Positions 32,399 through 41,016 are shown, counted from the first letter of the stretch. The stretch is DNA of 64,000 nt from Actinobaculum sp. 313 (GCF_003073475.1 NZ_CP029033.1:2108001-2172000); one strand, 5' to 3'. Made by a program: numbers and translations. Notes: generated from the letters alone by a model not told the origin.

Positions 32399-33700
32399 TC
32401 AGCTCTCCTCCACCCGCAAGACGTGCAGCACGTCCACAACGAACGACGAGTCGCGCAGTTCCTCAATCGTCAGCTCCAGATCTTTCTGAACTGCCTGGTG
32501 AGTTGTCACCGTCAAGCGGCACAATTTGTCGGCGGCATCGCCGGGCTCATCGCGCATGTCCGAACGTTGGGCAACCGCACGAATTGACACGTTATGTGCC
32601 GCGAATACGCCGCTGATCTTCTCCAGAACACCGACGTAGTCCTGCACCACCATTTCCACCTGGAAGCTGCCCAGCGATTCCTCGGGCGGCAGCACCGGCA
32701 GATCCGCATAGATGAGTTCACGTGGGGCATGGCCACCATGAACCTTATGCCCAGCCGCCGCAACGACGTCGGAGAGCACCGCCGATGCGGTTGGCGCACC
32801 GCCGGCACCTCGACCGTAGAACATGAGCCGACCCGCTGATTCCGCTTCAATCACCACGGCGTTGAAAGAGCCGTGCACAGCGGCGAGTGGATGCCCGAGA
32901 GGGACAAGTGTGGGCCCAACATGTACTTCGATACCGGTGGGACGGCGTCGCGCCGAAGCGATGAGCTTAACGACGTACCCCGAGCTTTTCGCGGTGGCGA
33001 TGACTTCCGCCGTCACTTCGCGGATTCCGTGGACATGAACATCCTCCAAGGAAACGCGTGAATGGAAGGCGAGCGACGCCAAGATGGCGCATTTTGCCGC
33101 AGCATCCAGCCCGTCGACGTCGGCACGCGGATCGGCCTCGGCGTAGCCCAGACGTTGTGCCTCGGCCAGAACCGTATCGTAGTCGAGTCCCTTCTCGGTC
33201 ATCTCGTCGAGGATATAGTTCGTAGTGCCGTTGACAATGCCGAGAACTGCGGTGACCCGATCTCCGGTCAGTGACTCCCGCAAACCGTACACGACCGGTA
33301 CGGCTCCGGCCACTGCCGCTTCGTAGTACAGGTCGACGTCGGCGCGTGCCGCCGCCTCGTATAGCTCCGGCCCGTGGGCCGCGAGCAACGCCTTGTTTCC
33401 GGTGACGACGGAGGCGCCATGTGCGAAAGCTTCTAGGATGTAGCTCCGTGCCGGTTCCACGCCGCCCATGAGTTCGATGACGATATCGGCCTGGGCGATG
33501 AGCGCGTCGGCATCGTCGGTCAAGAGTGAGCGGTCAATCGCTGGGTCACGCGGCGATGAAACATTTCGAACGGCAATTCCTACCAGACGAAGTCGCGCGC
33601 CTGCCCGTGCTGCCAAGTCCTCACTGCTGTGCGTTAAGAGACGCGCCACCTGAGTGCCAACCGTGCCACAGCCCAGCAGGGCAACTCTCACATCCTCCAC
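32399..33700 (-). CDS. hom: homoserine dehydrogenase
   Basis: Reduces aspartate semialdehyde to homoserine, entry to Thr and Met. 433 residues: NAD(P)-binding VALLGCGTVGTQVARLL, the catalytic domain with GIVNGTTNYILDEM and YAEADPRADVDGLDAA, and a C-terminal ACT domain (VEMVVQDYVGVLEKISGVF) for feedback by threonine. A GTG at 33700 with AAGGAGA upstream is preferred over the ATG at 33715, which overlaps that ribosome site. Confidence 0.94.
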   Translation of the reverse strand: MEDVRVALLGCGTVGTQVARLLTHSSEDLAARAGARLRLVGIAVRNVSSPRDPAIDRSLLTDDADALIAQADIVIELMGGVEPARSYILEAFAHGASVVTGNKALLAAHGPELYEAAARADVDLYYEAAVAGAVPVVYGLRESLTGDRVTAVLGIVNGTTNYILDEMTEKGLDYDTVLAEAQRLGYAEADPRADVDGLDAAAKCAILASLAFHSRVSLEDVHVHGIREVTAEVIATAKSSGYVVKLIASARRRPTGIEVHVGPTLVPLGHPLAAVHGSFNAVVIEAESAGRLMFYGRGAGGAPTASAVLSDVVAAAGHKVHGGHAPRELIYADLPVLPPEESLGSFQVEMVVQDYVGVLEKISGVFAAHNVSIRAVAQRSDMRDEPGDAADKLCRLTVTTHQAVQKDLELTIEELRDSSFVVDVLHVLRVEES

Positions 33701-33805
33701 CGATTCTCCTTCCATTCCCGCCTAAGCCTACCGGGATATTCCCGGCTCAGCCTACCCAGAGAACGGTGCAAGCATGCTTTTGTCCGCCTGCCGGGAGCAG
33801 AAGGA

Positions 33806-33837
33806 ACCCGTAACGTCGCTATAACGACATCACGGGT
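33806..33837. terminator. imperfect hairpin between the flavoprotein and hom genes
   Basis: ACCCGT...ACGGGT closing an inner GTCG/CGAC helix around CTATAA. It lies in the hom upstream interval (33701-33901), just after the end of no plus-strand gene, so it may belong to hom leader RNA or protect transcripts; the same interval has the palindrome CCGGGATATTCCCGG at about 33732-33746. Confidence 0.35.
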
Positions 33838-33901
33838 CCGCAGTCGGGTGACTAACTTACGCCACGCTTTACTGGCGCCCGGATCACACGGATCCGCAGC
33901 A

Positions 33902-35920
33902 CTACCTGCGCCCGGTACGCTCGAGCACCGCTAGAATCTCACGTCCCTCGCGAACTGCATCAATAATTCGACGGGGTTGCACCGAGTCACCGATATTCAT
34001 CACCGTACGCTCGGCCCTGTTGGCGCGCTCGATCAGATAGTCGAGGTCGCCACGTACCGGCCGCATGCCAAGGCAAATCACGGATATTGCGGCCTGAAGA
34101 GTCCGTTGCGTGCCGTCGGGCAGTTCGACGATTGCATGGTCACTTGCCACTTCGAGCAGGGAGGTGGAGCACAACTGCTCCACATTGTGCTTCTCCAGCA
34201 TTTCCACCATCTGCAGCCGAGTAACAATATCCAGCTCATCGCCAACCCGATGTAGTCGCTCGACCAGGGTGACCTGGGCTCCGTGGTCCGTCAAGTGCTC
34301 GACGATATCAAGCCCGACGGCTCCGGCACCAACGACGACGACAGGTTTGCCGACCACCTCTTCATCGAGTCGCTCCACGTTCTCCGTGAACCCGAGAACG
34401 GAGTAGACGTTGGTTCCTTCCTGGTCGGTCAGCTCCCGCACGCCGGGGATCGGCGGCAACGCGGGCGTTCCGCCGGTGGCGTTCACGACGATGTCCGGAT
34501 TCTCATGGCCGATCATATCCACCGTGGCTTCGACGCCCAGACGAATCTCCACGCCCGCACGGCGCGCCCTGCGCTCCGCGAACTCGACGTAGTCGGCAAT
34601 CCGCCATTTGGCCGGCAACTTGGTGGCCGCGGAGATGATTCCGCCGAGATGATCGTGTTTCTCCAGTAGAGTCACGCGGCAGCCCACCTCGGCGGCGGTT
34701 GACGCCGCTTCCAATCCGGCAACTCCGCCACCGACAACAAGCACCCGGGTGGGGACTTTGACCTTCTTCTCCTTGTAGGACTCGTTATCAAGGATGTTCG
34801 GGTTAATGGTGCAGCGGATGGGCCGCCCGAGGCGAATGCGGTTGTCGGCGCAACCGATATTGCAGGAGATACAGCGCAGGATTTCGTCCTCCCGGCCCTC
34901 GCGTGCCTTGCGCACCCACCACGGGTCGGCAATCAGGCCACGTCCCATCGCCAGCAGGTCGGCGTCGCCGTCGTCGAGAATCTTCGCGGCGACCTCCGGG
35001 GCACGAATATTGCCGGAGGTGATCACCGGCTTGCCGAACTTCTCCTTATAGGCACGTGCCATATGGGAACGCCAGCCGTCGGGAAGCCGCGCCATATCGA
35101 TCTGATACTGCAGGTTGTAGTTCAAGGCGGAGGAGACATTGAAGATATCGACATATTCGGCGAAGTAGGAAGCGAGTTCGAGGGTATCCTCCAGGCTGTT
35201 GCCACCCTCGATCAACTCATCGGCGCTCAGGCGGATACACACCGGAAACACCTCCCCCACGGCCTTGCGAACTTCCTGCAGCACCTCAGTGACAATCCGT
35301 GCACGGTTCTCGGGACTGCCACCGTATTCATCAGTGCGCTTGTTGTACCGCGGCGAGAGGAACTGGTCGAGGAGGTAGGAGTGCCCGCCGTGTATTTCAA
35401 CCATGTCAAAACCGGCCTTCTTGGCGCGCAGGGCGGTTTCGCCGTATGCCTTAACCGCCTGTTTGATGTCTTCTTTTGTCATGGGGATGGGCACCGGCAT
35501 GCCGTCCTTGCTCGGTACGTCCGAGGAGGAGATATTGGGTACACCGGTTTTCTTCGGATCTGCGGAAGCGCCGGCGTGGTTGATCTGGATGCCGACGCAA
35601 GCCCCAAGCCGGTGCATCTCCTCCGTGAAAGTGAACATGCGCGGTAGAAAGCGATCAGAGTCCAGGCGCAGTTGCGTGAATCCGTTAGAAGCCACCGGAT
35701 AATCAACGCATACGTTTTCCACGATAATCAGGCCGGTTCCGCCGCGAGCGCGCTCCTGGTAGTAGGCGAAATGCTCATCGGTTAGCTCACCGGTGGTGGT
35801 GGCAAAGTTGGTGCCCATGGGAGGCATAACAATCCGATTGGGAATAGTCATGGTCTTGACGGTCAGCGGCTGAAAAACGCTGCGCGTGTCCGGGTTGAGC
35901 GCGGGATACGAAACAGTCAT
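33902..35920 (-). CDS. NADH:flavin oxidoreductase, 2-enoate reductase-like (OYE barrel + 4Fe-4S + FAD domain)
   Basis: 672 residues from the ATG at 35920 (GAGGA upstream). Three parts: an Old Yellow Enzyme FMN barrel (PLTVKTMTIPNRIVMPPMGT, EIHGGHSYLLDQFLSPRYNK, VITSGN, LLAMGRGLIADPWW; about 1-345), a 4Fe-4S motif CISCNIGC with a fourth Cys 12 residues later (about 347-366) and a two-dinucleotide FAD/NAD(P) domain (VLVVGGGVAGLEAAS, VVVVGAGAVGLDIVE). This is the architecture of 2-enoate reductase, 2,4-dienoyl-CoA reductase and trimethylamine dehydrogenase. Members reduce C=C bonds conjugated to a carboxyl or carbonyl. Divergent from shikimate/quinate genes, so shikimate, dehydroshikimate or a derived cyclic enoate is a candidate substrate (inference). 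No signal peptide: cytoplasmic. Confidence 0.88.
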   Translation of the reverse strand: MTVSYPALNPDTRSVFQPLTVKTMTIPNRIVMPPMGTNFATTTGELTDEHFAYYQERARGGTGLIIVENVCVDYPVASNGFTQLRLDSDRFLPRMFTFTEEMHRLGACVGIQINHAGASADPKKTGVPNISSSDVPSKDGMPVPIPMTKEDIKQAVKAYGETALRAKKAGFDMVEIHGGHSYLLDQFLSPRYNKRTDEYGGSPENRARIVTEVLQEVRKAVGEVFPVCIRLSADELIEGGNSLEDTLELASYFAEYVDIFNVSSALNYNLQYQIDMARLPDGWRSHMARAYKEKFGKPVITSGNIRAPEVAAKILDDGDADLLAMGRGLIADPWWVRKAREGREDEILRCISCNIGCADNRIRLGRPIRCTINPNILDNESYKEKKVKVPTRVLVVGGGVAGLEAASTAAEVGCRVTLLEKHDHLGGIISAATKLPAKWRIADYVEFAERRARRAGVEIRLGVEATVDMIGHENPDIVVNATGGTPALPPIPGVRELTDQEGTNVYSVLGFTENVERLDEEVVGKPVVVVGAGAVGLDIVEHLTDHGAQVTLVERLHRVGDELDIVTRLQMVEMLEKHNVEQLCSTSLLEVASDHAIVELPDGTQRTLQAAISVICLGMRPVRGDLDYLIERANRAERTVMNIGDSVQPRRIIDAVREGREILAVLERTGRR

Positions 35921-36215
35921 GTGTAGTCCTCTTTTTCTGCCTAATCGCGGTGCCACCACACGTCAGTTGTGCGCCGCACCTGCCTATTATTGAAGCACTC
36001 GCTTCGCCGGGACGGAGGCAAACCGAGTAGCAGCAATGAACTCGTCAGTACATTTTTTCACCTCCTGGGACAAAATCCGGGCCTAAAGTCCGCCCAGAGA
36101 CCTGTCTCACGTATTAACCTTTAGGTACAAAGGTCTTGTCGGCGTCGATATCCTGCCGTGGCGCGACGGGTCCTCCGGGGATTCGAAGGCGACATGACAT
36201 CCCACAGAGAGGTGA
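35921..36215. promoter_or_regulatory. divergent control region of the flavoprotein and aroE operon
   Basis: 295 nt without a gene. Seen here: an inverted repeat ACCTTT-6-AAAGGT at 36117-36134, a candidate operator near the middle; on the minus strand TAATAC at 36111-36116 as a possible -10; a perfect AGGAGGTG (36059-36066) 5 nt before an ATG at 36053 whose frame stops after two codons; a hairpin GAAGC-GAGT-GCTTC at 35992-36005; and a T-box-like sequence at 35947-35958. Confidence 0.45.
35940..35966 (-). promoter_or_regulatory. T-box-like sequence in the flavoprotein leader
   Basis: On the minus strand the leader reads GTGGTGGCACCGCGATTAG, matching the core T-box consensus GGTGGNACCGCG, about 27-40 nt before the flavoprotein ATG. 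In T-box riboswitches this bulge pairs with the tRNA acceptor end. Stem I with a specifier loop was not recognised, and the protein is not a usual T-box target, so this may be coincidence. Confidence 0.3.
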
Positions 36216-37103
36216 GTGAAGCACACAATGAGTGAAGAAGTGATGCAACGCATTACCGGTCACACCGAGTTACTCGGACTGATCGCATACCCGATTCGTC
36301 ACAGTCATTCCCCGCGAATGCACAACCTTGCAGCCAGCAAGCTGGGTTTGGACTACGCCTACCTATGCTTCGACGTCGATCACGACAATCTGGAAGGAGC
36401 CGTGGCCGGACTGAAAGCACTGAAGGTTCGCGGTTGGAACGTTTCCATGCCGAATAAGATCAAGATCCTCGATTACGTGGATAAGCTCAGCCCCGCCGTG
36501 GAACTGATCGGGGCATCGAACACAATCGTGAACGACGACGGCGTTCTAACCGCGTACAACACCGACGGCGTGGGATCCATGGAGGCGCTGCGCTTCTACG
36601 GCCACGACCCGAAGGATGCCACGATCACCCTCATCGGAGCGGGTGGAGCTGGCACGGCCATCGCCTGCCAGGCGGGTCTGGACGGCGTCAAGAAACTCAA
36701 CATCTTCAACCAGAAGGATGACTTCTGGCCCCGTGCCGAAGACAATGTTGAGAAAGTCTCTCGCTCTGGCGCCGAGGCCGTGTTGATGGACTTGGCTGAC
36801 AAAGACGCCCTGGCGGCGGCCCTCGCCGAGTCGTCCGTGCTTATTGACGCTACTAATCTCGGCATGGGCGCCCTTGAGGGGCAGACCAGTATCCCCGACA
36901 TCTCGATCATCCCTCGCGATATGTTCGTGATGCATATCGTGTACTCGCCCGAGGTGACGAAGTTGCTTGCCGACTGTAAGGAAGCGGGCATCGAGTGCGC
37001 TAATGGCATGGAGATGATGTACCGCCAGGGCGCGGCGTCCTTCAAGTACTGGACCGGCGTTGATATGCCGCTGGATTACGTCAAGGAACACCTCTTTAAC
37101 TAA
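36216..37103 (+). CDS. aroE: shikimate/quinate dehydrogenase (YdiB-like AroE)
   Basis: NAD(P)-dependent oxidoreductase interconverting shikimate and 3-dehydroshikimate, and in YdiB-type enzymes also quinate and 3-dehydroquinate. 295 residues: substrate domain with PIRHSHSPRMHN, catalytic Lys81 in VSMPNK and Asp117 in YNTDG; nucleotide domain with GAGGAGTA; FNQKDDFW and NDDGVLTAYNTDG resemble YdiB more than biosynthetic AroE. The GTG at 36216 is very close to GAGAGGTGA; the ATG at 36228 is an alternative. First gene of an operon with a YdiN-like carrier and aroD, mirroring the ydiN-ydiB-aroD grouping of enterobacteria. Catabolic or reductive use of hydroaromatics is inferred. Confidence 0.88.
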   Translation: MKHTMSEEVMQRITGHTELLGLIAYPIRHSHSPRMHNLAASKLGLDYAYLCFDVDHDNLEGAVAGLKALKVRGWNVSMPNKIKILDYVDKLSPAVELIGASNTIVNDDGVLTAYNTDGVGSMEALRFYGHDPKDATITLIGAGGAGTAIACQAGLDGVKKLNIFNQKDDFWPRAEDNVEKVSRSGAEAVLMDLADKDALAAALAESSVLIDATNLGMGALEGQTSIPDISIIPRDMFVMHIVYSPEVTKLLADCKEAGIECANGMEMMYRQGAASFKYWTGVDMPLDYVKEHLFN

Positions 37104-37109
37104 AACTGT

Positions 37110-37138
37110 CTGGCCGACCCAGTACATGGGTCGGCCAG
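37110..37138 (+). terminator. perfect hairpin between aroE and the MFS gene
   Basis: 12-bp stem CTGGCCGACCCA / TGGGTCGGCCAG with a GTACA loop, 6 nt after the aroE stop. No T-tract follows and the next gene starts 57 nt on, so it may partially terminate or stabilise the aroE message. Confidence 0.55.
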
Positions 37139-37194
37139 CGTCCATACCGCGAGCGATAACACATGCCTCGCGGCAACACACGGAAAGACCTGTT

Positions 37195-38463
37195 ATGGCA
37201 TCTAAAATCACCAATCTTCCAGCGGTTATGACGCTGTACCTTTCCTACTTCATCTACTCCCTCGGCCTTATCGCCGCCGGACAGTTCAGCGACAAGCTGG
37301 CACCACAATGGGGCGTGACAAAGGAAACGGTTATTGCCGCAATTGCCTGGATGGCGGTCGGTAAGATCGTCACCTACACCTTGTCGGGACTCTTTGCAGA
37401 CAGGTACGGGCGCAAACCGGCAGTCATAATCGGTCTGGCTCTATGCGCATCCTTCTTCCTACTGCTACCGATCTCCTCAAACCAGGCAATTGGTATCGTC
37501 GCTTCCCTGCTGTTCGGCGCCGGCAACTCCTTCCTCGATTCGGGCACCTACCCAACGCTGATGGAGTCGAACCCGGGCAATGCCGGCACGATGAACATCA
37601 TCATTAAGCTGTTCATCTCCGGAGGTCAGTTCTTCCTGCCGATGATCGTCATCCGCCTCGCGGACAACTGGAAGTGGCTGCTCTACTTCGCCGCGATCTA
37701 CATGGTCGTCATGTTGGTCTTCGTCGTGCTGGTCAGATTCCCCGACTACAAGAAAATCGCCGCCCAGCAGGCTGCCGATATTGAGGCACGCGCCTCGGAG
37801 ACAACCGGAACGCGCGCACGTATGTCCTTTGAGGGGACGATCTGCTTCATCTTCATCTTCTGTGTCAACGGCGTGGTGTACCTGGCCAACCAGGCACTGC
37901 CGAATATCGGTTCCGCCATCGCGCACCTGACCGAGGACCAGGGCAAGACGCTGACTCAGTTCCTCGCCCTCGGCTCCGTCATCGCGGTTGTCCTCACCGC
38001 CGTTCTCGCCTCGGCGGGAATCAAGTCCATTCGTTTCGTTCCGATTTATGCTGTTGGAGGCGTTATCGCAGTCGGCTTGCTCAATATGCCGTTCACGGCG
38101 AACCTGTGGGGCATGCGGATCACCGCCGCTCTGATCGGTTATTTCGTCTCCGGCGGCATTATGCAGTTGGTGCTGACAGCCCTATCCGAGTTCTTCCCGA
38201 AGGCGAAGGGAGCCATCGTCTCCTGGTACTGGATGATTGGTTCTCTGGGCGGCTTCATTCTCCCCTACCTTGTCCGGGTGATCGTTCCCGCAACCGATGA
38301 GGAGACGATGCCCAAGGCTGAGATCGATGATCTCCTGGCTTCCGGCTACACGAACGTTGCGTGGGTTGCCATCGCCTTCGCAGTGGTCTCTCTGCTCGCA
38401 GCGCTCGTCATTTACCGTCGTCACGTACAGATGTTCGAGAACGCCGAAAAGGCAGCGGCCTAA
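37195..38463 (+). CDS. MFS transporter, YdiN-like (probable quinate/shikimate carrier)
   Basis: 422 residues, twelve predicted spans, with the MFS loop-2/3 motif GLFADRYGRKPA. Stretches such as GTYPTLMESNPGNAG, ISGGQFFLPMIV and SGGIMQLVLTALSEFFPKAKG resemble the enterobacterial YdiN/YdiM group, which also sits next to ydiB and aroD. Uptake of quinate or shikimate by proton symport is therefore the best guess; no substrate is established for this group to my knowledge. Start ATG at 37195 with GGAAAG upstream; the frame is open further but over the aroE end. Confidence 0.85.
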   Translation: MASKITNLPAVMTLYLSYFIYSLGLIAAGQFSDKLAPQWGVTKETVIAAIAWMAVGKIVTYTLSGLFADRYGRKPAVIIGLALCASFFLLLPISSNQAIGIVASLLFGAGNSFLDSGTYPTLMESNPGNAGTMNIIIKLFISGGQFFLPMIVIRLADNWKWLLYFAAIYMVVMLVFVVLVRFPDYKKIAAQQAADIEARASETTGTRARMSFEGTICFIFIFCVNGVVYLANQALPNIGSAIAHLTEDQGKTLTQFLALGSVIAVVLTAVLASAGIKSIRFVPIYAVGGVIAVGLLNMPFTANLWGMRITAALIGYFVSGGIMQLVLTALSEFFPKAKGAIVSWYWMIGSLGGFILPYLVRVIVPATDEETMPKAEIDDLLASGYTNVAWVAIAFAVVSLLAALVIYRRHVQMFENAEKAAA

Positions 38464-38471
38464 TCTGTTTT

Positions 38472-38574
38472 GTGGGTGGTGCCTCCCCATTCTCGTTAAA
38501 CTACCTTCGCTAGAAGGTAGCGCGGTGCGGGCCTGGCACCACCCACACCCATTGCTGCACTGATTCGGTGCAGC
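38472..38574 (+). other. structured intergenic RNA segment between the carrier and aroD
   Basis: An outer 12-bp helix GTGGGTGGTGCC (38472-38483) with GGCACCACCCAC (38535-38546) encloses a hairpin CTACCTT/AAGGTAG (38501-38520); a further hairpin GCTGCAC/GTGCAGC follows at 38554-38574. No T-tract. It could be a processing site, a partial terminator or a regulatory leader of aroD. Confidence 0.5.
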
Positions 38575-38624
38575 CGCAGATGACTTGAGCGGGTCCGATA
38601 CCCCCGATTCAGAAAGAAGTTACT

Positions 38625-39389
38625 ATGCGTACCGTACGTTTGAAGGATGTGGTGCTCGGTGAAGGACCGGCAAAGGTCCTGGTCCCGATCACCCCCGCCA
38701 CCATCGATGAACTCGTCGCCCAGGTAGATGCACTGGCAAACGAGGACTACGACATCCTGGAGTGGCGTATTGACTTCCTGCAGGCGGCTCCAGACCTCGC
38801 GGCCTGCCGCGAGGCAGCGGCAGTGCTCGCCGAGCACACCGACCGTCCGGTTCTCGCCACGTTTCGCACCGCCGACGAGGGCGGAGAGAAACCTATCTCC
38901 TCGCAAGACTATGTCGCTCTTCTCAGCGATCTCGCCGCGGGCGGCAACGTCGCCGCCGTGGATGTTGAGCTGTTCCGCGGCGACGAAATCGCACGCACAA
39001 TTATTGACAACGCACACGCCGCCGACGTCGCCGTCGTTGCTTCCTTCCACAACTTCGATACCACTCCCCCGGTGGAAGAGATAGTCGACCGCCTCGTCGC
39101 AATGGACGAAGCCGGTGCGGATATCCCCAAGCTGGCTTGCATGCCGCATGACGCGGGTGATCTGCTGACCCTCCTGCGGGGAACGTGGGAGGCCACGAAA
39201 CGTATCGACCGTCCTCTTATCACCATGTCCATGGGTCAAACGGGCGTTCTTTCCCGTGCCGCAGGCGAAATCTTCGGTTCCACTGCCACCTTCGGCATGG
39301 TGGGCCGCGCCTCCGCGCCCGGGCAGGTGCCGGTAGATGAGCTCCGCCCCGTGTTGGCGGCCATTCACCGCTGGAGTTTCGGGCAGTAG
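38625..39389 (+). CDS. aroD: type I 3-dehydroquinate dehydratase
   Basis: Schiff-base dehydratase converting 3-dehydroquinate to 3-dehydroshikimate. 254 residues with all type I residues: Glu46/Arg48 in LEWRID, His142 in SFHNF, the Schiff-base Lys169 in IPKLACMP, then MSMGQTGVLSR and RASAPGQVP. Actinobacterial biosynthesis normally uses type II AroQ, so a type I enzyme in a transporter operon points to a dedicated quinate/shikimate route (inference; absence of AroQ cannot be checked here). Ended by a strong hairpin at 39514-39552. Confidence 0.93.
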   Translation: MRTVRLKDVVLGEGPAKVLVPITPATIDELVAQVDALANEDYDILEWRIDFLQAAPDLAACREAAAVLAEHTDRPVLATFRTADEGGEKPISSQDYVALLSDLAAGGNVAAVDVELFRGDEIARTIIDNAHAADVAVVASFHNFDTTPPVEEIVDRLVAMDEAGADIPKLACMPHDAGDLLTLLRGTWEATKRIDRPLITMSMGQTGVLSRAAGEIFGSTATFGMVGRASAPGQVPVDELRPVLAAIHRWSFGQ

Positions 39390-39513
39390 GAGGCCACGAC
39401 GGCGGACGCCGGGCAGTGCCGGTGCGCGTCTTTTCTCCCCTCTGAGACGGGGCACACTGCCCGCTGAGGGCATGCCACCAACCACCCACCCCAGCCGCCG
39501 ACCATCCTATACC

Positions 39514-39552
39514 TGGGCGGGAGAAGTCACTTCGTCGGACTTCTCCCGCCCA
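39514..39552. terminator. terminator between aroD and lysA
   Basis: 14-bp perfect stem TGGGCGGGAGAAGT / ACTTCTCCCGCCCA with an 11-nt loop, followed on the plus strand by CTCTTTGC. It separates convergent aroD and lysA and may serve both. The rest of 39390-39627 shows no gene. Confidence 0.75.
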
Positions 39553-39627
39553 CTCTTTGCGCGGCATAGGCGAATGCAGCCACGGACCATCGAGCCCCGT
39601 CTACGCCCTATTGCGGCTTGCGGGCGC

Positions 39628-41016
39628 CTACGCTCCGGATGCCTCCACGTCCAACTCCAGTAAGTCAGAAATCGACTCGGGACGCAGCACCCATCGCGCC
39701 TCGCCGTCACGCACAGCGACAACGCCCGGTCGCGGCAACAAATTGTAATTCGATGCCATGGAGCGCCCGTATGCCCCGGTTACGGGAACGGCCACTAAGT
39801 CACCCGGCCCGAGGTCCGCCGACAGGGAGACATCATGCACCACGATGTCACCACTCTCGCAGTGCTTCCCGACCACGCGGGTTCGCACGCCGTCGGCGGC
39901 GGGAACCCGTGATGCCAACGTCGCCGTATAGTCCGCCCCATAGAGCGCGGGCCGAATATTGTCACTCATGCCGCCGTCCACGCTCACGTAACGGCGTGTG
40001 CCGTTCTCCAATGCCACCGACTTGATTGTTCCCACCGTGTACAGAGTTATTCCTGCGGGCGCCGCAATTGAACGGCCCGGCTCCACGGAAACCAGCGGTG
40101 CGGGGATACCTGTCGCCGCGGCGTCTGCGCGCACCGTGGCTGCCAGCGCCTCCGCATAGTCAAAGACCGCCGGAGGTACATCGTCCAGCACGGTATAGCG
40201 GACCGCGTACCCGCCGCCGAAATCAATTTCCGGTATCGCACACCCCAGTTCACGCACTGCCGTCGCTCGCAGCGCCAAAACGGCGCGTGCCGCCGTCGTA
40301 AACGCCTCGCGCGAGAGAATCTGCGATCCGATATGCGAGTGCAAACCGATCAGGCGCAAATGATCAGCAGCCAGGGTCTCCTCAATTGCTCTGCGCGCCG
40401 CCCCCGACGCGATGGACAGGCCGAACTTCTGATCCTCGTGTGCCGTGGCGATGTACTCATGCCCGCCGGCATGGACACCGGTGGTGACGCGCAACATCAC
40501 CTTGGCGGTGGTGCCGCGCTCAGCGGCAATGGCCTCCACCTGAGCCAGCTCGGCCAAGGAGTCCACCACCAGATGCGCGACCGCGGCGTCCAAGGCCAGC
40601 TCGATCTCGGCGCGCGACTTATTGTTCCCGTGCAAACCGATTCGTTCGCCCGGGATCCCCACGGCCAACGCGGTGCGGAGTTCAGCCTCCGAACAGGTGT
40701 CGATAAAAAGGCCCTCGTCGGCCATCCAGCGCGCAACCGCGCCGCAGAGAAACGCCTTTCCGGCATAGAAGGCATTCCCACCGGCCAGATCGGCGAAGGC
40801 CTGATCCATCGCCTCTTTCCATGCGCGAGCACGCCGCCGCATGTCTTCTTCGTCCACGACGTACAGCGGTGTACCGAACTCGCGCGCCAACCGCGCCGTG
40901 GATACTCCACCAATGGCGAGTTCGCCGCTAGGCAGCCGCTGCGCCGTCGTCGGCCAAATGCCTGCAGCAGACCCATCCGGCTCAGGAGCAGCGAGGTTTT
41001 CTAGACGAGTGGACAT
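39628..41016 (-). CDS. lysA: diaminopimelate decarboxylase
   Basis: PLP enzyme forming lysine from meso-diaminopimelate. 462 residues from MSTRLENLAAPEPDG at 41016, 17 nt after argS; the longer open frame covers the argS end. PLP Lys in NAFYAGKAFLCG, HIGSQ, the glycine loop FGGGYAV and the active-site Cys in HCESGDIV are present. argS-lysA-(hom) is a familiar actinobacterial order; here the aro genes lie between lysA and hom. Confidence 0.95.
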   Translation of the reverse strand: MSTRLENLAAPEPDGSAAGIWPTTAQRLPSGELAIGGVSTARLAREFGTPLYVVDEEDMRRRARAWKEAMDQAFADLAGGNAFYAGKAFLCGAVARWMADEGLFIDTCSEAELRTALAVGIPGERIGLHGNNKSRAEIELALDAAVAHLVVDSLAELAQVEAIAAERGTTAKVMLRVTTGVHAGGHEYIATAHEDQKFGLSIASGAARRAIEETLAADHLRLIGLHSHIGSQILSREAFTTAARAVLALRATAVRELGCAIPEIDFGGGYAVRYTVLDDVPPAVFDYAEALAATVRADAAATGIPAPLVSVEPGRSIAAPAGITLYTVGTIKSVALENGTRRYVSVDGGMSDNIRPALYGADYTATLASRVPAADGVRTRVVGKHCESGDIVVHDVSLSADLGPGDLVAVPVTGAYGRSMASNYNLLPRPGVVAVRDGEARWVLRPESISDLLELDVEASGA

